A stretch of 64,000 bases of DNA from Antedon mediterranea (GCF_964355755.1 NC_092670.1:31607795-31671794); one strand, 5' to 3'; shown: positions 1 through 12,330, counted from the first letter of the stretch. Program-made: numbers and translations. Notes: generated from the letters alone by a model not told the origin.

Positions 1-299
1 TAGTGAAAAGTTTTATTACCAAAAATATGCTGATTACGTCACTACCGGAAGTTGTAGTCTAGCATGATGCAGACGCAATTGATTATGTACGTTTGTTAAA
101 CATCCAAAAAGCTGTAAATTACCACAAAACGACGATAGGAAAGAATTCAAAGAAATGCCCTACGTGTTTAAGATCATTGTTTTAATATAGTCTGTATGTA
201 TAACTAACAATTGACCTTGTGGAAGAGCGTATGAATTTAATTTAAAGTAAAACATGATTTACTCGCCAATTTGGTATTGGATATATAGCTCCATATTGG
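1..299. other. No recognisable gene
   Basis: AT-rich sequence with no supported coding region or repeat boundary that I can define. Confidence 0.4.
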
Positions 300-840
300 T
301 AGGTTGAGTATGGTCGACTTTTAAGCCACAGTACGCCTGTATGAGAGTTAACATGCGGAATTATAAATTGCTCTTTTTGGGGTAACATCCATCGATCTTG
401 GAATTTACAGAACTTAATTTAACTTATGACGTCTCCTTGTCGGACAATACGTTGATATAAAAGGTCATTAATATTTATGTTCTTAAAAAAAATCGTATCG
501 AGTAAAATCAGTTAACATAAACTTCATTTGTAAGCCTAAAATGTCATAGGCTATATAAAAAAAAACTGCTTAGACTAAATTTTCAAACCCAGTTAAATGC
601 CTACATTAAAATACATAATATATCATGATGACACCAATGCATGTAAATTAAACATTTATTCTAGATAAAAACAATCATCAAATAAAATAAGATTGCCTGA
701 TACTTTGGTGCGGCACTCTTGGTAAACCACGGGTACCCCAGTGGAGTGTTGGGAGAAAAACGAAACAAGAACCACTGTTTTTGTTTTGTTTTTCTGTTTG
801 TTTGAAAACGTAATGTTCCAAGGGTAAACAAAAATCCATT
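300..840. repeat. Dispersed repeat, copy 1
   Basis: This stretch shares long collinear blocks with 4276-4775. Examples are the block around GTCGACTTTTAAGCCACAG and the block near CTTGGAATTTACAGAA, followed by a shared block with ACTCTTGGTAAA and GGTACCCC. A weaker third version of the last block lies at 1610-1740. No coding capacity or terminal structure is evident, so the class is unknown. Confidence 0.6.
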
Positions 841-2089
841 TAGTAGGTCTACAATGCAAGTGTTATGATATTATAATAAAACAATTAATATTTTGATATT
901 GATTATAGGTCATGTGTACCTGCTAACTGTTGGTTGTGTGATATGAAAATGAGTTTTGCTGGCGATATGAAAATGGGTTTAGTCCTCCATTCGCTTCTAC
1001 TTCATCATTCAGATTAAGGAATGAATTAATTGTAAAAAAAAACCACGAACAAATCAGACGACATTGTTATGCCGATTCTCTCGATAAACGCAAAAGCAAT
1101 TTCTTATTGATGACGTAACACAAATTTGCATTTTTAAGCCACGATTGTTAAAGTTTAACGTGCACGTGCGTCTTTATTTTGCAATTAAAGTTTATAAAAT
1201 GAATGAAATTTATCACAGAAGGTCCGTAGGCCTACATAACAAAAAACACAAAAGTTACGGATAACCAAAAAAGATTATTCCATCAATCACAAGGAGTTAT
1301 CCGCCAAGGTGCGAATAACTAAAAAGCACTCTCAACACAAACGATTGTAATTGAATCAAAAATGCATTATGTACGCATGCGTGTTCAAATAACAATCCCG
1401 GAAATGTGTATAGTTCATTTATATCACTTGTTATCATAATTGTGACGCACATATGAATATTCATATCTTCATTTTGTTTCGTACAAGAATGTTTATTTCA
1501 ATATTAAAAAGATACCGTAGTAGGCTAATGCTTTATGTGAGAATTTCTAAAACATGTTTCAATCAAAATTAACACTTTATCGGTAATCTAAAATACATTG
1601 TAAGATATTAATATATGATGACACTGATAGGGTACACATTTAATGTTTTCTGTGTATAAAATGAAATCACTCAACCCAACATTTTTACCGGTTGCTCCAG
1701 TGCGGTGCTACGGTACCCCATCGCAGTATTCGGGTAAAACTTTTACAAAAGTTGGATGTTAATATGAAAATATGAAATGTTCAATTCTCCGGGTTTTTTT
1801 TCTGATTGATCTACATTCATTCGTTTATCTGTTCATCTCTTTCAAAGAGCTATAACTCTGATTGTAACGCTTCAAAAGCAACCATGGTGCAGGCATGGTT
1901 GGTTGGTTGAATGGTTGCTTTTGTTGTTTCCATTACAATTATCGTGGGCAATCATGTCATTTCTGTGTAGTGTTTATAGATAAATGGTTGAAATTTGCAT
2001 TTTCTCATGATATTTGTAATATAGAAATAGGTGGTATAGCTTTTTTCAGTCCAAAATGTTTTTTTGTTGTTGTTTTAAACACATACCAA
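841..2089. other. Non-coding, repeat-derived sequence
   Basis: No supported gene. The stretch 1610-1740 is a diverged copy of the right part of the repeat at 300-840. Confidence 0.4.
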
Positions 2090-2425
2090 CATTATCCTTT
2101 GGCCAAATTCTGCTATAAAAACAGGAAGACCTTTTTTCTAGTTAGCCTAATGTAATAACATGTCTGGTGACTTCCTAGAAGAAAAAAAAAGATGGTGGAT
2201 ATACGGTGGATAATTTTTGATATAGCATGAAAATAAAACTCTGAAGTTGAATAAAAATACTAGAAATGTAAGATTTAGGTTATATTACCTATATTTAGTC
2301 ATCTGATAATATTTTTTACTACACAGTTTATTTTTCTCTATTTACAACATGTGTGTACAAAAGAATAAAGATTTTACTGTGTAATTTGAACTATCCCCCT
2401 ACTGATAAAAAAAAATTTAACTCAT
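2090..2425 (+). repeat. Dispersed repeat shared with 17820-18180
   Basis: Collinear with 17820-18180 in the same orientation. Both contain the blocks ATGGTGGATATACGGTGGAT and ACTGTGTAATTTGAACTATC. Open frames here are incidental. A block near 4820-4920 matches 17710-17790, so this repeat and the one at 300-840 may be parts of one larger unclassified element. Confidence 0.6.
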
Positions 2426-3433
2426 GTAGCTCAGATCGATAATTATTGGAATGTATAACAAATTATAACTCTTGCCTCTTGTATAAAAATGAAGTTTTTT
2501 GGACAAGTAGTTCTAGAGAAAATGCAATTTCAGTTTACTTGTTACGTTAAGACTGCTCGCCGGCTTTTGAAAATTCTGTCCTATCTTTTAACACTAGCAA
2601 GTCTGAAAATTATACTTAAAAGTGGTCCAGAATTGAGACTGTGGTCCGGATTGCCTCCAAAATATAGTGGTTCTTGACCACATATCTATATGCATTTTGG
2701 TAAAGATCTTCTAATTACTGTTTGAGTAATCCTGCTAACAAACAGACAAGCGCGATCGACTACATAATACCTTCTTGGCGGAGGTAAAAAAAGAGTAGTA
2801 AACTGGAAACCCTTTGTCTGAAATTCAATGGGTTTGTATTTTGATTTACTCTTTTTTATTTTTTATAAGCTAAATCATTATTTTTTTGAATAACCTGATT
2901 AAAACTACAAAATGAATTTTCAATGTTTGATTTTAGTATTCTTTATTTTTTCCATAAATAAAGGAAATAGATTATAAACGTAATATCTTTTAAAGTATCC
3001 GATTAGATCTTAGTTCAAGCATTTAGATTTTCATTCCGATGAAGTACATGGTGTGACTGAGTTGTTCCATCCAACCCAATATATTAATATTATACAACTT
3101 CAAAGAAAATGTCACTAGAAGGGACACAGACTAAGGCTATCAAGTTGTGTGAAAGCCTTGCACACTAGACTAATGAAAGTGGTCTATTCTATTGGCCAGA
3201 GGAAGATTAACAAAAATCAGAAGACACCTCAATATCTTGTGATTAAGTTCTTGACATGGCCACAAGTTTGAGCATTGAAGTAGTGAAGGGAAAAACGGGT
3301 TACAAGCAATAAAATACAGTACATGGGATATAAGAGGTCTACACTACGTACATTTTTGGTATCTTTATATATATAAAAATCGATGTTAACATTAAATATT
3401 CTCATCCCTAAGGTGGGATTTTTACGCATTTCT

Positions 3434-3660
3434 AATTTAATTCAATTCAATTCAAAATTCTTTAATCATCCCACATGGGGCAATTTAAATAAAATGATCT
3501 TACAAAATATACAAAATATCACAATACACAGTACAATAATAACAAGAGTCAAAGTTCAAGAATTTAAGAGTCGGATGGTCACTGGCAAAAACGAATTTCT
3601 TTTCCGGTTTGTTCTCATGGGGTAGGGAACACAAATATCTGTAAGTGCAGTTTTCCTTGC
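3434..3660 (-). repeat. Possible LINE 3' tail (minus strand)
   Basis: On the plus strand this begins with tandem AATTC-type pentamers and continues into sequence that looks like a LINE 3' UTR. On the minus strand it would end in an ATTGA-type short tandem tail, as many CR1/L2-type LINEs do. No reverse transcriptase motif is present, so the assignment rests on tail structure only. Confidence 0.3.
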
Positions 3661-4275
3661 TCATAATATTGGTATCAATGTATAAAGCAATGTACAAGAA
3701 AACTATATTAACTGAATGAACTGAGGATACGGTAACCCAAGAAAGTTTTATATGTGAAATAGTATATACCTCTCTCGTCCTTAAGGTACCCATATGGGCT
3801 TGTCCAAAGAACTCAGGGAACAGTTCTGGGTTCCTTGTGGGGTCTATGCGGGCCCTGTGTGGACAAATGGACAAATGGTGAATTCCATCATTGGCCAATT
3901 TGGGATTGTAGGAGCTCAGTCCTTAACATTTCTTATTATTATTGAGCTGTGTTAGTATGTACTAAATAATATGGAACTATTAGAAAGAATTTGTTCAAAC
4001 GAATGCATATATATTTTGAGTTTTCCTGTTTTTGCTGGGCTAACCGCCTCTCTGTCTCCACATTCATCTTTTAGTCTTCTTGTTCCAAACAGCGGCTAAA
4101 AAACAAAACAAAAAAGACATTAAATTTTAGCACCATCCATTAAGTCAAGCTAGTATGTTGGAGTCAGACAATTTAGTAATAGTAGGGTCGTATATATCCT
4201 CAGTTATAAATATCTTTGAGCTAGTATGGGTCGAAGCATAGCAATCGTGAAATAAGGAGCAATTTCTATCTATAT

Positions 4276-4775
4276 ATCGTTGAGTATTGTCGACTTTTAA
4301 GCCACAGGACGACTGTATGGAAAGTCTACTATTCACGGATTTGGATTTCCAAGACGTAACATCCGCCGATCTTGGAATTTACAGAATTTTATTTTAACTT
4401 TCCGACGTCGTCTTATCATGAGTAATGATACAAATCTCATTAATATTTATGTTCTTTTTTAATATTCTCATGCAATAATAACAACAACTATATTTTCTTA
4501 ACATGCACTGCACATAATGTTAGAGAATAATAACCCAGACGACTTATATACATCTTTAAAACAAAGTGAATGTAGGCCTATTGAAATATATTTTATCAGA
4601 TGACACCAAATGCATGCAAATGAAACATTTGCTCTGGATAAATACAATCATTAAACATTCATAGAATTGCCTGCACTCTGGTGCCGTACTCTTGGTAAAA
4701 CATTGGTACCCCATTGGAGTGTGGGTAAAACGAAACAATAAAACACTTTTTTTGTTTTTTTAAAGGATAATGTTC
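4276..4775. repeat. Dispersed repeat, copy 2
   Basis: Second copy of the repeat at 300-840 in the same orientation, roughly 4 kb downstream. Substitutions and small indels are spread throughout, consistent with an old duplication or two independent insertions. Confidence 0.6.
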
Positions 4776-5627
4776 CAAGGGAAACGAATATTTAATGAAT
4801 ATGCCTATTATTTTGTTTTAATGCTTACAGGTACAGGCATGCATTTTCAATATAATATTTGGTTAATTGTACATAAATCAATGTGTACTAAACAAATCAT
4901 CATGACGATCGAAAATACATGAATTTCTCTTCAAATGGTCAATTCTGCTACATACAAAACCTGAAAGGTGAAACTGATAGCGGAGTGTCCTATCATCAAT
5001 GGGCATGCATTGAACAAAGCCAGATAAAGTATCATAATTAATAATGATGAAGATCCATGTAATAACAATCTAAATGAGTATAATTATGTTGGTCCTTTTG
5101 TTTTATGATGCAAAACATGTTTTCCCTAATGGGTTGAATCAACCACAGTTGGCACAATAAAAAATTTCCACGTCCTCTTAATATGGATTTCCTCATTAAT
5201 AGGTTGACCGTATAGTGTTTTACTTTTCCCCTCGTTTTACAGAAAAGTGTCCGAGTAGTTAAATGGCGTTTATAGGGCGTTAAGTATGAAACAATAGGTA
5301 TTGTGTTTCGGGGTATACAATTAATTATAACAATGACAGAGAGATAAGATATCAATAGAACCACGTGCAGGAGTTAATTAAAATTAAATAATACAGTTGT
5401 TAAAGGCCGACATGTCCTTCCTTCCGGAATTGTTAACATTCGGATTCATTGAATGGTGTCGTCATGAATAGTCTATGTACTATAGTGGTAATTTTAAAAA
5501 GGAGTACAGTTAAGATGCACCTGGTTAATTAAAAGTTTTTGCTTGATCTATGCCGAAATACTGACATACTAAAGTTTAATGTGTGACGTCATGTTGTTAG
5601 TTTCACTCTTTTTTTCCAATGTTTAGT
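4776..5627. other. No recognisable gene
   Basis: AT-rich. Only a short block near 4820-4920 is shared with 17710-17790. No supported coding sequence. Confidence 0.4.
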
Positions 5628-5985
5628 TTCATTTTCATTTAAATTGTTTACGTTTTACATAGAGATTTCTTTGTTTCCTTTTAAAATAAAACAAAAAGAG
5701 GGGTAAAGAGGGACGCTACTGACATCATGCATAAATTATTTTAGTGTGTATAAATATATGGGTAAATTTATAGTGAACTCATCAGTACCAGCTTACAACG
5801 TACACGTCATGATGTCATTATCTTTCATTTTCATTTAAATGGTTTACGTTTTACGAAAAGATTTCTTTGTTTCCTTTTAAAAATAAAACAAAAAGAGGGT
5901 AAAGAGGGACGCTACTGACATTTCTTTTAAAATAAAACAAAAAGGGGGTAAAGAGAGACGCTACTGACATCATGCATAAATTATT
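5628..5985 (+). repeat. Local triplicated block upstream of ALKBH2
   Basis: Three imperfect direct copies share a core containing AAAATAAAACAAAAAG followed by GGTAAAGAG and GACGCTACTGACAT. They start at about 5628, 5830 and 5921; the third is truncated at its 5' side. The last copy ends about 65 bp before the ALKBH2 start codon, so the array lies in the probable promoter or 5' UTR. Confidence 0.7.
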
Positions 5986-6050
5986 TTATATACAATATTC
6001 TGTGTATAAGGTTGTAGTCAAAATAGACATTTCAGTAGATCTCTACCAGA

Positions 6051-9000
6051 ATGAATGCCTATAAACCAACAGTTGGTTTCACTCATTCCAAAGGAAAATC
6101 CACAGAATGCAACGTACCTTCTGAAAAGGAAAAGGATGACTACACAAAGGAAACAACAGAGGCACGTAAAAGTAATGAAATAGATTTCACTCGGAAGCTA
6201 ATCAAATCAGATCAGCAGCAGATGATTTCCCAATATTTTAAGTTTCCAGTGCACAAAATATCGAGAGAAAATTTAGATTGTGATTACATTCAACTTCTAG
6301 ATAAAAGCTCAGTTGATACTTTGTATAAACAATGTGAGGAAGAGATTGATTATTTTACAGGTGATCTTGCAAAGGTGAAAGTGTTTGGTAGATGGTTTAA
6401 TATACCTAGAAAACAGGTTAGTTTCTCTTTATTTTTCTTCATGGTTTCATGACGTTAATGTAGGCTACATACTATTACGTTTAAAAAGATGCATTTTTAC
6501 ATTTTAATTACCGGCCTACCGCACTGTTTTCGTTTTATGCAACAGAATAACAGTTAACCAGGCCTGCCGCACTATTTTCGTTTTATGCAACAGAATATTA
6601 ACAGTTAACCAGAATCCAACTGATTATAATTGTATAGAGAAACATTTTTTAATAGTATGTTTCAACTCTGACAGGTTTCTTATGGTGATACGGGTTTAAC
6701 ATACAAATATTCAGGCAATATAGTGCCTGCCTTGCCATGGCCACCGTTCCTGAAAGATCTTCGAGATTATTTGAAAGAAGTCACAGGGTTCTACTTCAAT
6801 TTTGTTTTGGTTAACAGGTACATATTTATTATATATCTATATATGTTTATATTTGTTATAATTAAATAATGCAAAGCTTTCTTATGGCAACATTGTTTAA
6901 CATTGATAATGATTTATTCTCAATTTTACTCTCAAGATTGTATAATTGAACAATATCAGTAATCAGTCTTTTCGTCAACTATTAAGGCTGGTTTCCTGTC
7001 GACGTAAGAGTCAGTTTTTCTAACGTCAGTTACGATTGTTACGTCGATTTTACGTAAGAAACCAACATTTGATAGGAAACCGATTACGACAATATTTTGG
7101 TGAAATCGACGTAAACGCAAGAAAAATTAGACGATCGACAGGAAACCGGGGTATCGAATCTCCGTCTGATACGTCGATTTATCGCGAATTTACAGGAAAC
7201 CGGGATTTTATTGCTTGCGATCACTTGCGTTGCGTTATTAACGATTCTTACGTAAAGTTGACTTGGAGTCAACTTTACGTAAGCGTAAGAGTCGTAAGCG
7301 CAAGATATACAATGGAAAAGGATAGGCCTATTTTTAATAGATACGAAAATACGAATTTCATTAATAAAAGCAGCTTTTTTACAACACCTCTTTACCAAAA
7401 AAGGATAAAAATTAGCCCTATACCGGTATTAAAAACGTACAATTATATTCAAGTTCTTTCTATTCACACTTTTCTTTATTTTATTGCTATCTTCTCCTTC
7501 CGGTAATTAAGTTCATTAACTATTCTTTTATTAGGAGAAATGATTCGATGTTTTTAAACAATTTAAACCGGCACTATTTGCTCCATCTGAGTTTTTCTAA
7601 TCAATGTTTTTGTTGTTTGTGTTGTTATAAGAAGCATGCTATTAGACTCTGATGCAGTAGATGTAATATTAAATACAGAAGGTAAGATATTTAATTACAA
7701 TTAATAATAATGATAATAATAGTAATAATAATAAAGTTATTAAATAATATTGCCATTCAATATCCCTCCACACTTAATAATAAGAAGCATACAGTAAATA
7801 CTTGTTAAATAAATTTATTTACAAATACATTCTGCACAATAAGTTCAATACTATTTTATGGATTAGGCCATTTATATAAATTCTCAAAAGTAATAGATGC
7901 ATACACCATGGCATAAAGAATATATAATACCGACAATCAAACCTTTAACTAAATACTATAATTACTTACTTATTAACTAAATACATTTTTAAAAAGCAAA
8001 CACAAACACTTTTACTGATTACCTTAAGTGATATACAGTAACTTTCTTTGCACACTGTGTCACACAATATATATGATACAGGAAATTAAACCTTTAAATA
8101 AATCTAAAAAGTTGAGTACTAAAACTATAAACATATTTTTAAACTCTGAAACTGTGGTACACTGTACTGTAATTTCTCTCTTTCAGATGGGGCTGAAGTA
8201 AGGACACAAGTTGATTCAATCTTTCTGGTGTCATTCTTGTATATCTATTTAATAAAGCAAAACAATTTGTAAATGCAACACATACACTTTCAATGTTGAT
8301 ACATTATCAATGTTAATATCAATGTTTTGTTTAATTTTCAGTGGTACTAGAAGCAGACTTTCTGTTCACATGTAAAAATGTTAATAATAAATAAGTGTGA
8401 TATTTCCTATGTACTGGGCAGTATTTACTTTGGAATCATTATAGGCCTCATTTTGTGTTTAAAATTTGCTCTGTAAAATATTTAACATTTTAAAACTAGT
8501 GTGTTGAAGCTTTTCAATAATTATTTTAAATCAAAGAAAAATAATTAAACATATTTAAAGTGTTTTTCACTTGTTTTTCTTAAGTTAATGACTACAAATT
8601 TTAATTTTATAGCATTTTCCTGTTAAGCAGCTGAACTACTGTTATTCGTTATAATTATGTGTACAGTATGATAACATTTTTAGTTACAAACATTTAGTTT
8701 TTAAACACATTCCAACCAAAGGGCATGTAAAAGAAGAGTTTCACTGTAGATCATTTTTGTTGCAGTTTAGAAGTTGGAATTATTGTGTAGAGTGTGTAGA
8801 TCCAATACATTAAAATGTTAAAATGTTTTTTTTTTAATTTGGCCTATCATATAAAATAAAGTCACACTAAAAAAAAAAGAGAGATTTATGCCTAATTCCA
8901 AAGCTAGCCTAGCTACTGTAGGCCTACAGATGGTGGTCCACTTGGGATAGGCCTAGTACTTGTTTGTAGGGCCTAGCCTAGTAGGCTAGTATAGGAGGCC

Positions 9001-10816
9001 TACTACTACTAAGTACTAGGGGCCTAGGCTATATAGTAGGTAGGCCTAAAAAGGCTTTTAGTAGTAGACTAGCCTAGGCCTAGTATTACTAAGTAGGCCT
9101 AGGCTAGGCCTACAAGAAGGCTACGGTCTAGGACATTTTTAGTACAGGCCTCTTGCCTATATTACAGTAAAATAGTAGTGGTTATGATGTAGGACTGGGC
9201 CTGGGCCTAGGCATGTTCCGTTTTATGTAGCTAGGCCTATGTACAGTATATGCCACACAGCATGTATGCCTTTCTAAGCCTAGGCTGCCTACCTGAAAAA
9301 CAATTGCCTGACATGGGCAACCATCGATCGAGCAAACACAGAAGCGTAAGAAAAAATTTCAACTTTACGTAACGATCATAAGACGACCGTAAGCGCTTGA
9401 AGTTAAACAAGGCCAACAGCCATTAAGTCGCGTGCTACAATGCATAGTGATACCGGACCGACAGACAGACCGACAGACCGACAGACCGACAGACAGACCG
9501 ACAGACAGACCGACAGACAGACCGACAGACAGACCGACAGAAAGACAGACAGAGAGACCGAAAGACCGACATAGTGAACTATACTGACCGAAATTACTGA
9601 ACATGTTTAAAAATGTTGAAATGTTTAAAAACATTTATTTTTTTTTAATTTACACGTGCGTAGCCTGTCACTTTCGACTGCTCGTATAACGTAATTTCGA
9701 GTTGAAAAGTAAGTCAAGAAAACAGAAATCGGCCAAAAAGAGTGCGCAATAACATTTAACGCGCAGTGCGCGCGCAAAAATATGCGCACTCATGGCAATT
9801 TTGTAAACGCTTAAAATTGCCTGAAATGTACTCTTATTTCATCGAAAATAAATTTTGAAAATGTTAAGCGCGCGTACGCATGCGTTACATGCGCTACGCA
9901 CATAATTGTATTGCCATATGATGATTTATGCCCTGAAATTTATGAGTACCAAATTTTATTTAATTGTGATTCATGGTTGTGAAGATATGATTACAAACGT
10001 GATTTCGTTAAATCGTGCGTAGACCACGTAATTTTTTATTGCGCACCGTCAAAACATAACCACATTGATTCTTGGCCATAAGGAATATACTGTGAAAAAT
10101 TGACCTAGCTAGATTAAACTGATATCAAGATAAGGTCAGAAAGCGATAAAACGCATAGTGATACCGGACCGACAGACAGACAGACAGACAGACCGACAGA
10201 CAGACCGACAGACAGACCGACAGACAGACAGACAGACAGACAGACCGACCGACCGACATAGTGAACTATAAAGTCGCTTCCACGCGACTAAAAAGTCAAC
10301 TTTACGTAAGGGTCGTTATCGGCTCGTGAGCCTGCGGTTTAGAACGATCAAAACGACGTTCACTTTTGTTCAACTTAGAATCTCTCACTTTTTTAACAGC
10401 ACAAAACTGTGTTTAATTACGTTGTACGGTTTATTGTTTTTATGCTAAAAAGGATATTTATTTTCTAGCTTAAATTACAGTACAATTTTTTTTATTTTAA
10501 TGTATGTTTCTTTACTTGATATGCAGACGGTAATGATTCTATTGGTGAACATAAAGACGATGAGAAAGATATCAACAAATTTAGTTCAATCGCGTCCATT
10601 TCATTAGGTCAAACACGATTGTTTAGATTTCGCCATGGTGCTACACGTGGAAAGAGACACAAAAGAAGTATTGAACCAGTAAATGTTGATCTTAAACACG
10701 GTAGCTTACTAATGATGAATTATCCAACTAACGAGTATTGGTACCATTCACTGCCTAAAAAACCATCCATCAAACTACCAAGAATAAATCTTACATTTAG
10801 AGATATTAAAAGATGA
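6051..10816 (+). CDS. ALKBH2: ALKBH2-type DNA oxidative demethylase
   Basis: This is a nuclear Fe(II)/2-oxoglutarate dioxygenase that directly reverses 1-methyladenine and 3-methylcytosine in double-stranded DNA. Exon 1 is 6051-6416 (122 codons; ends in the RKQ that precedes the YGD.GL.Y.YSG segment). Exon 2 is 6675-6817 and ends NFVLVN plus a split Arg codon. The last exon runs to the stop at 10814-10816. It holds the iron-binding HxD in GEHKDDE, the distal iron His in NEYWYHSLP, and the 2-oxoglutarate-binding Arg in RINLTFR. Joining exon 2 to 10519 gives 268 residues, against 261 in human ALKBH2. That join needs a TG instead of AG acceptor, because the canonical AG lies 8 nt further in and breaks the frame unless a 50-nt exon at 7632-7681 is included (282 residues). 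Residues 56-63 (QQMISQYF) form a canonical PIP box. The family assignment is firm; the exon 2 to last exon junction is not. Confidence 0.93.
6985..7310. mobile_element. Fold-back MITE in ALKBH2 intron
   Basis: Intronic sequence with repeated GGTTTCCTGTCGA-type motifs in both orientations and several ACGTAAG/CTTACGT motifs. It ends in a perfect 16-bp inverted repeat (7248-7263 and 7267-7282) with a 3-nt loop, inside a longer imperfect fold-back. Related CAACTTTACGTAA sequence recurs at about 9360 and 10295, on either side of the minisatellite element at 9397-10292. A miniature fold-back transposon is the likely explanation; its exact ends and target duplication are not determined. Confidence 0.5.
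7632..7681 (+). other. Candidate 50-nt ALKBH2 cassette exon
   Basis: A T-rich tract ending in ATAAG precedes it and a strong GTAAGA donor follows it. Its 50 nt join the phase-2 donor at 6817 to the canonical acceptor before 10527 without a stop. It would place 16 residues (starting SMLL, ending NTE) between NR and the DGNDSIGEH segment, replacing the two residues (YK in the human protein) normally there. Whether it is used is unknown. Confidence 0.45.
8884..9290. repeat. TAGGCCTA-rich cluster
   Basis: Dense run of TAGGCCTA, CCTAGGCCTA and GGCCTAGCCTA-type words in both orientations, inside the long ALKBH2 intron. The same words are scattered over the whole window (for example 19500-19600 and 36190-36250). 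There is no fixed period. Confidence 0.6.
9397..10292. mobile_element. TIR element with paired CCGACAGA minisatellites, copy A
   Basis: The left edge contains TTAAGTCGCGTG and the right edge CACGCGACTAAAA, which are inverted relative to each other. Two arrays of CCGACAGA/CAGACAGA octamers (about 9465-9570 and 10165-10260) each follow the block CATAGTGATACCGGA and are followed by ACATAGTGAACTATA. Between them lie about 600 bp of unique sequence. A near-full second copy lies at 26599-27432 and a left-end copy at 55151-55264. There is no coding capacity, so this is best read as a non-autonomous element. Confidence 0.65.
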
Positions 10817-11039
10817 GAAAAGGTAAGGATTACTTTAGAACGCAAATCGTAATAACAACAATTCATGAACAATTGTTCTAAAATGTAATAGTTATTACAT
10901 GTATCTGTGTGGTTACCTATACATTATTATTGGCGGCTGTCAAAAACTACTTTTAACAATTCGTTTCTTGTTAACTGTAGTTGTAGACTGTAGTTGTATC
11001 TTCCTTTTTTATTTAATGTAAATATTTTATTGTTGTGTT

Positions 11040-12330
11040 TGACTTAATTTTATGTTTTTAACAGCGAAAATGAAACTTTTTTTTCTTTGCGGTTATTTAA
11101 GTATTTGAATTAGTATTTTATTTTCATTTGTGTGATTGAGGGAAATGGAAGCATAGATTTATCAAATTTAAATACAATTTCTTTATTTCAAAATGAATTT
11201 CATTTTCTACGTGTTTTCAATTTTAAATCTTTTAAGAAAGACACAATACGTACTGCTAAAAAAAAAACGCACACAAAAGAAAGCAAATTTTAGAGGCACG
11301 ATATGTAACGACGCTTTCAATACAACATTTTTGATGTAGCGATTTTTTCAAGTGGTATTGTCATGAACGTATTGAAAAGAAAATAGTTTTATTGTCAATG
11401 ATTTGTCAAGTGTTTAATTTTAATTTCAATTACTGTTGTATTGTATTTAGTTTTACCCGTTCATGTTGGCATGATCAATATTTGCTCAAACTCCATTTTA
11501 TCGTTATGTTTGTAGTATTTTAGAGCTTCCCGATCATAGTAATAATGATATAACTAGAATTCGTAACCGTGTGTTAGATTCCATGCGTATTATTACATAT
11601 GCCTTCTCTCGTTATTCACCCGATGTATTTTGATCAAAAAATTGTACCTGAGCATGAAAGGTTAGTTGTTATGGTACAAGGAATTGGCCCGAAAAATAAT
11701 TTGTTTTCTTTTCTGTTAAATTATTATTATGTTTGTGAAGTGTATTGCAATAGATTTGTTTAATGAAATAAATTAATTATGTTTTGACTTAATTTATGTC
11801 AGTGTAATTTGTAAAAGTAGTTTTCCTATTTTAATTCATGATAAATTTATTTCTTGACTTAATTTAATTTTTTCTTTTCTGTTAAAGTTTTATTATTATT
11901 GTATTTTGTAAAGTGTATTACAATAGAATGTGTATTGAAATACATTATGTTTTTAACATCAACAACAAAAATGAAATTGGATCTTTGCGTGTTGTTTAAC
12001 TCGTGCATGAAGTTTTTTGAATTTGTTAAATGTAATGGCAAACATACATTGTGATTGTGATTAAAAATATTCTGGTTTTTTTTGTTTTTTTTAAATTTTA
12101 AACAGTAGTGTTTTTAACAGTAGTTATTTATATTTTATATATAATAATAAATAATATTACAAAAATAAACATACTAAATGTATAAAGGATAGACTTATTA
12201 AATTTAAATACAATTTCTTTATTTCAAAATTTTCATTTTTAAATCTTTTAAGAAAAAACACAATACGTACTGCTAAAAAAACGCACACAAAAGAAAATAA
12301 ATTTGAGACGCACGGTATGCAACGACACTT
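11040..12330 (+). repeat. Direct duplication 3' of ALKBH2
   Basis: Segment 11040-11345 is repeated, diverged, at about 11860-12330. Shared blocks include AAATACAATTTCTTTATTTC, CACAATACGTACTGCTAAAA and CGCACACAAAAGAAA. The second copy ends about 150 bp before the Bcl-2-like gene. No coding sequence is supported in either copy. Confidence 0.65.

Noticed and set aside
3500-3898. Minus-strand open frame of 132 codons
   Set aside because: It overlaps tandem-repeat and LINE-tail-like sequence and shows no protein family features.
8175-8200. Possible microexon after CTCTCTTTCAG with GTAAGG donor in the ALKBH2 intron
   Set aside because: Its length does not keep the frame to the last exon in any combination tried.
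9365-9634. Minus-strand open frame with VGLSVGLSVGLS repeats
   Set aside because: It is the translation of the CCGACAGA minisatellite; similar frames appear at 55049-55373 for the same reason.
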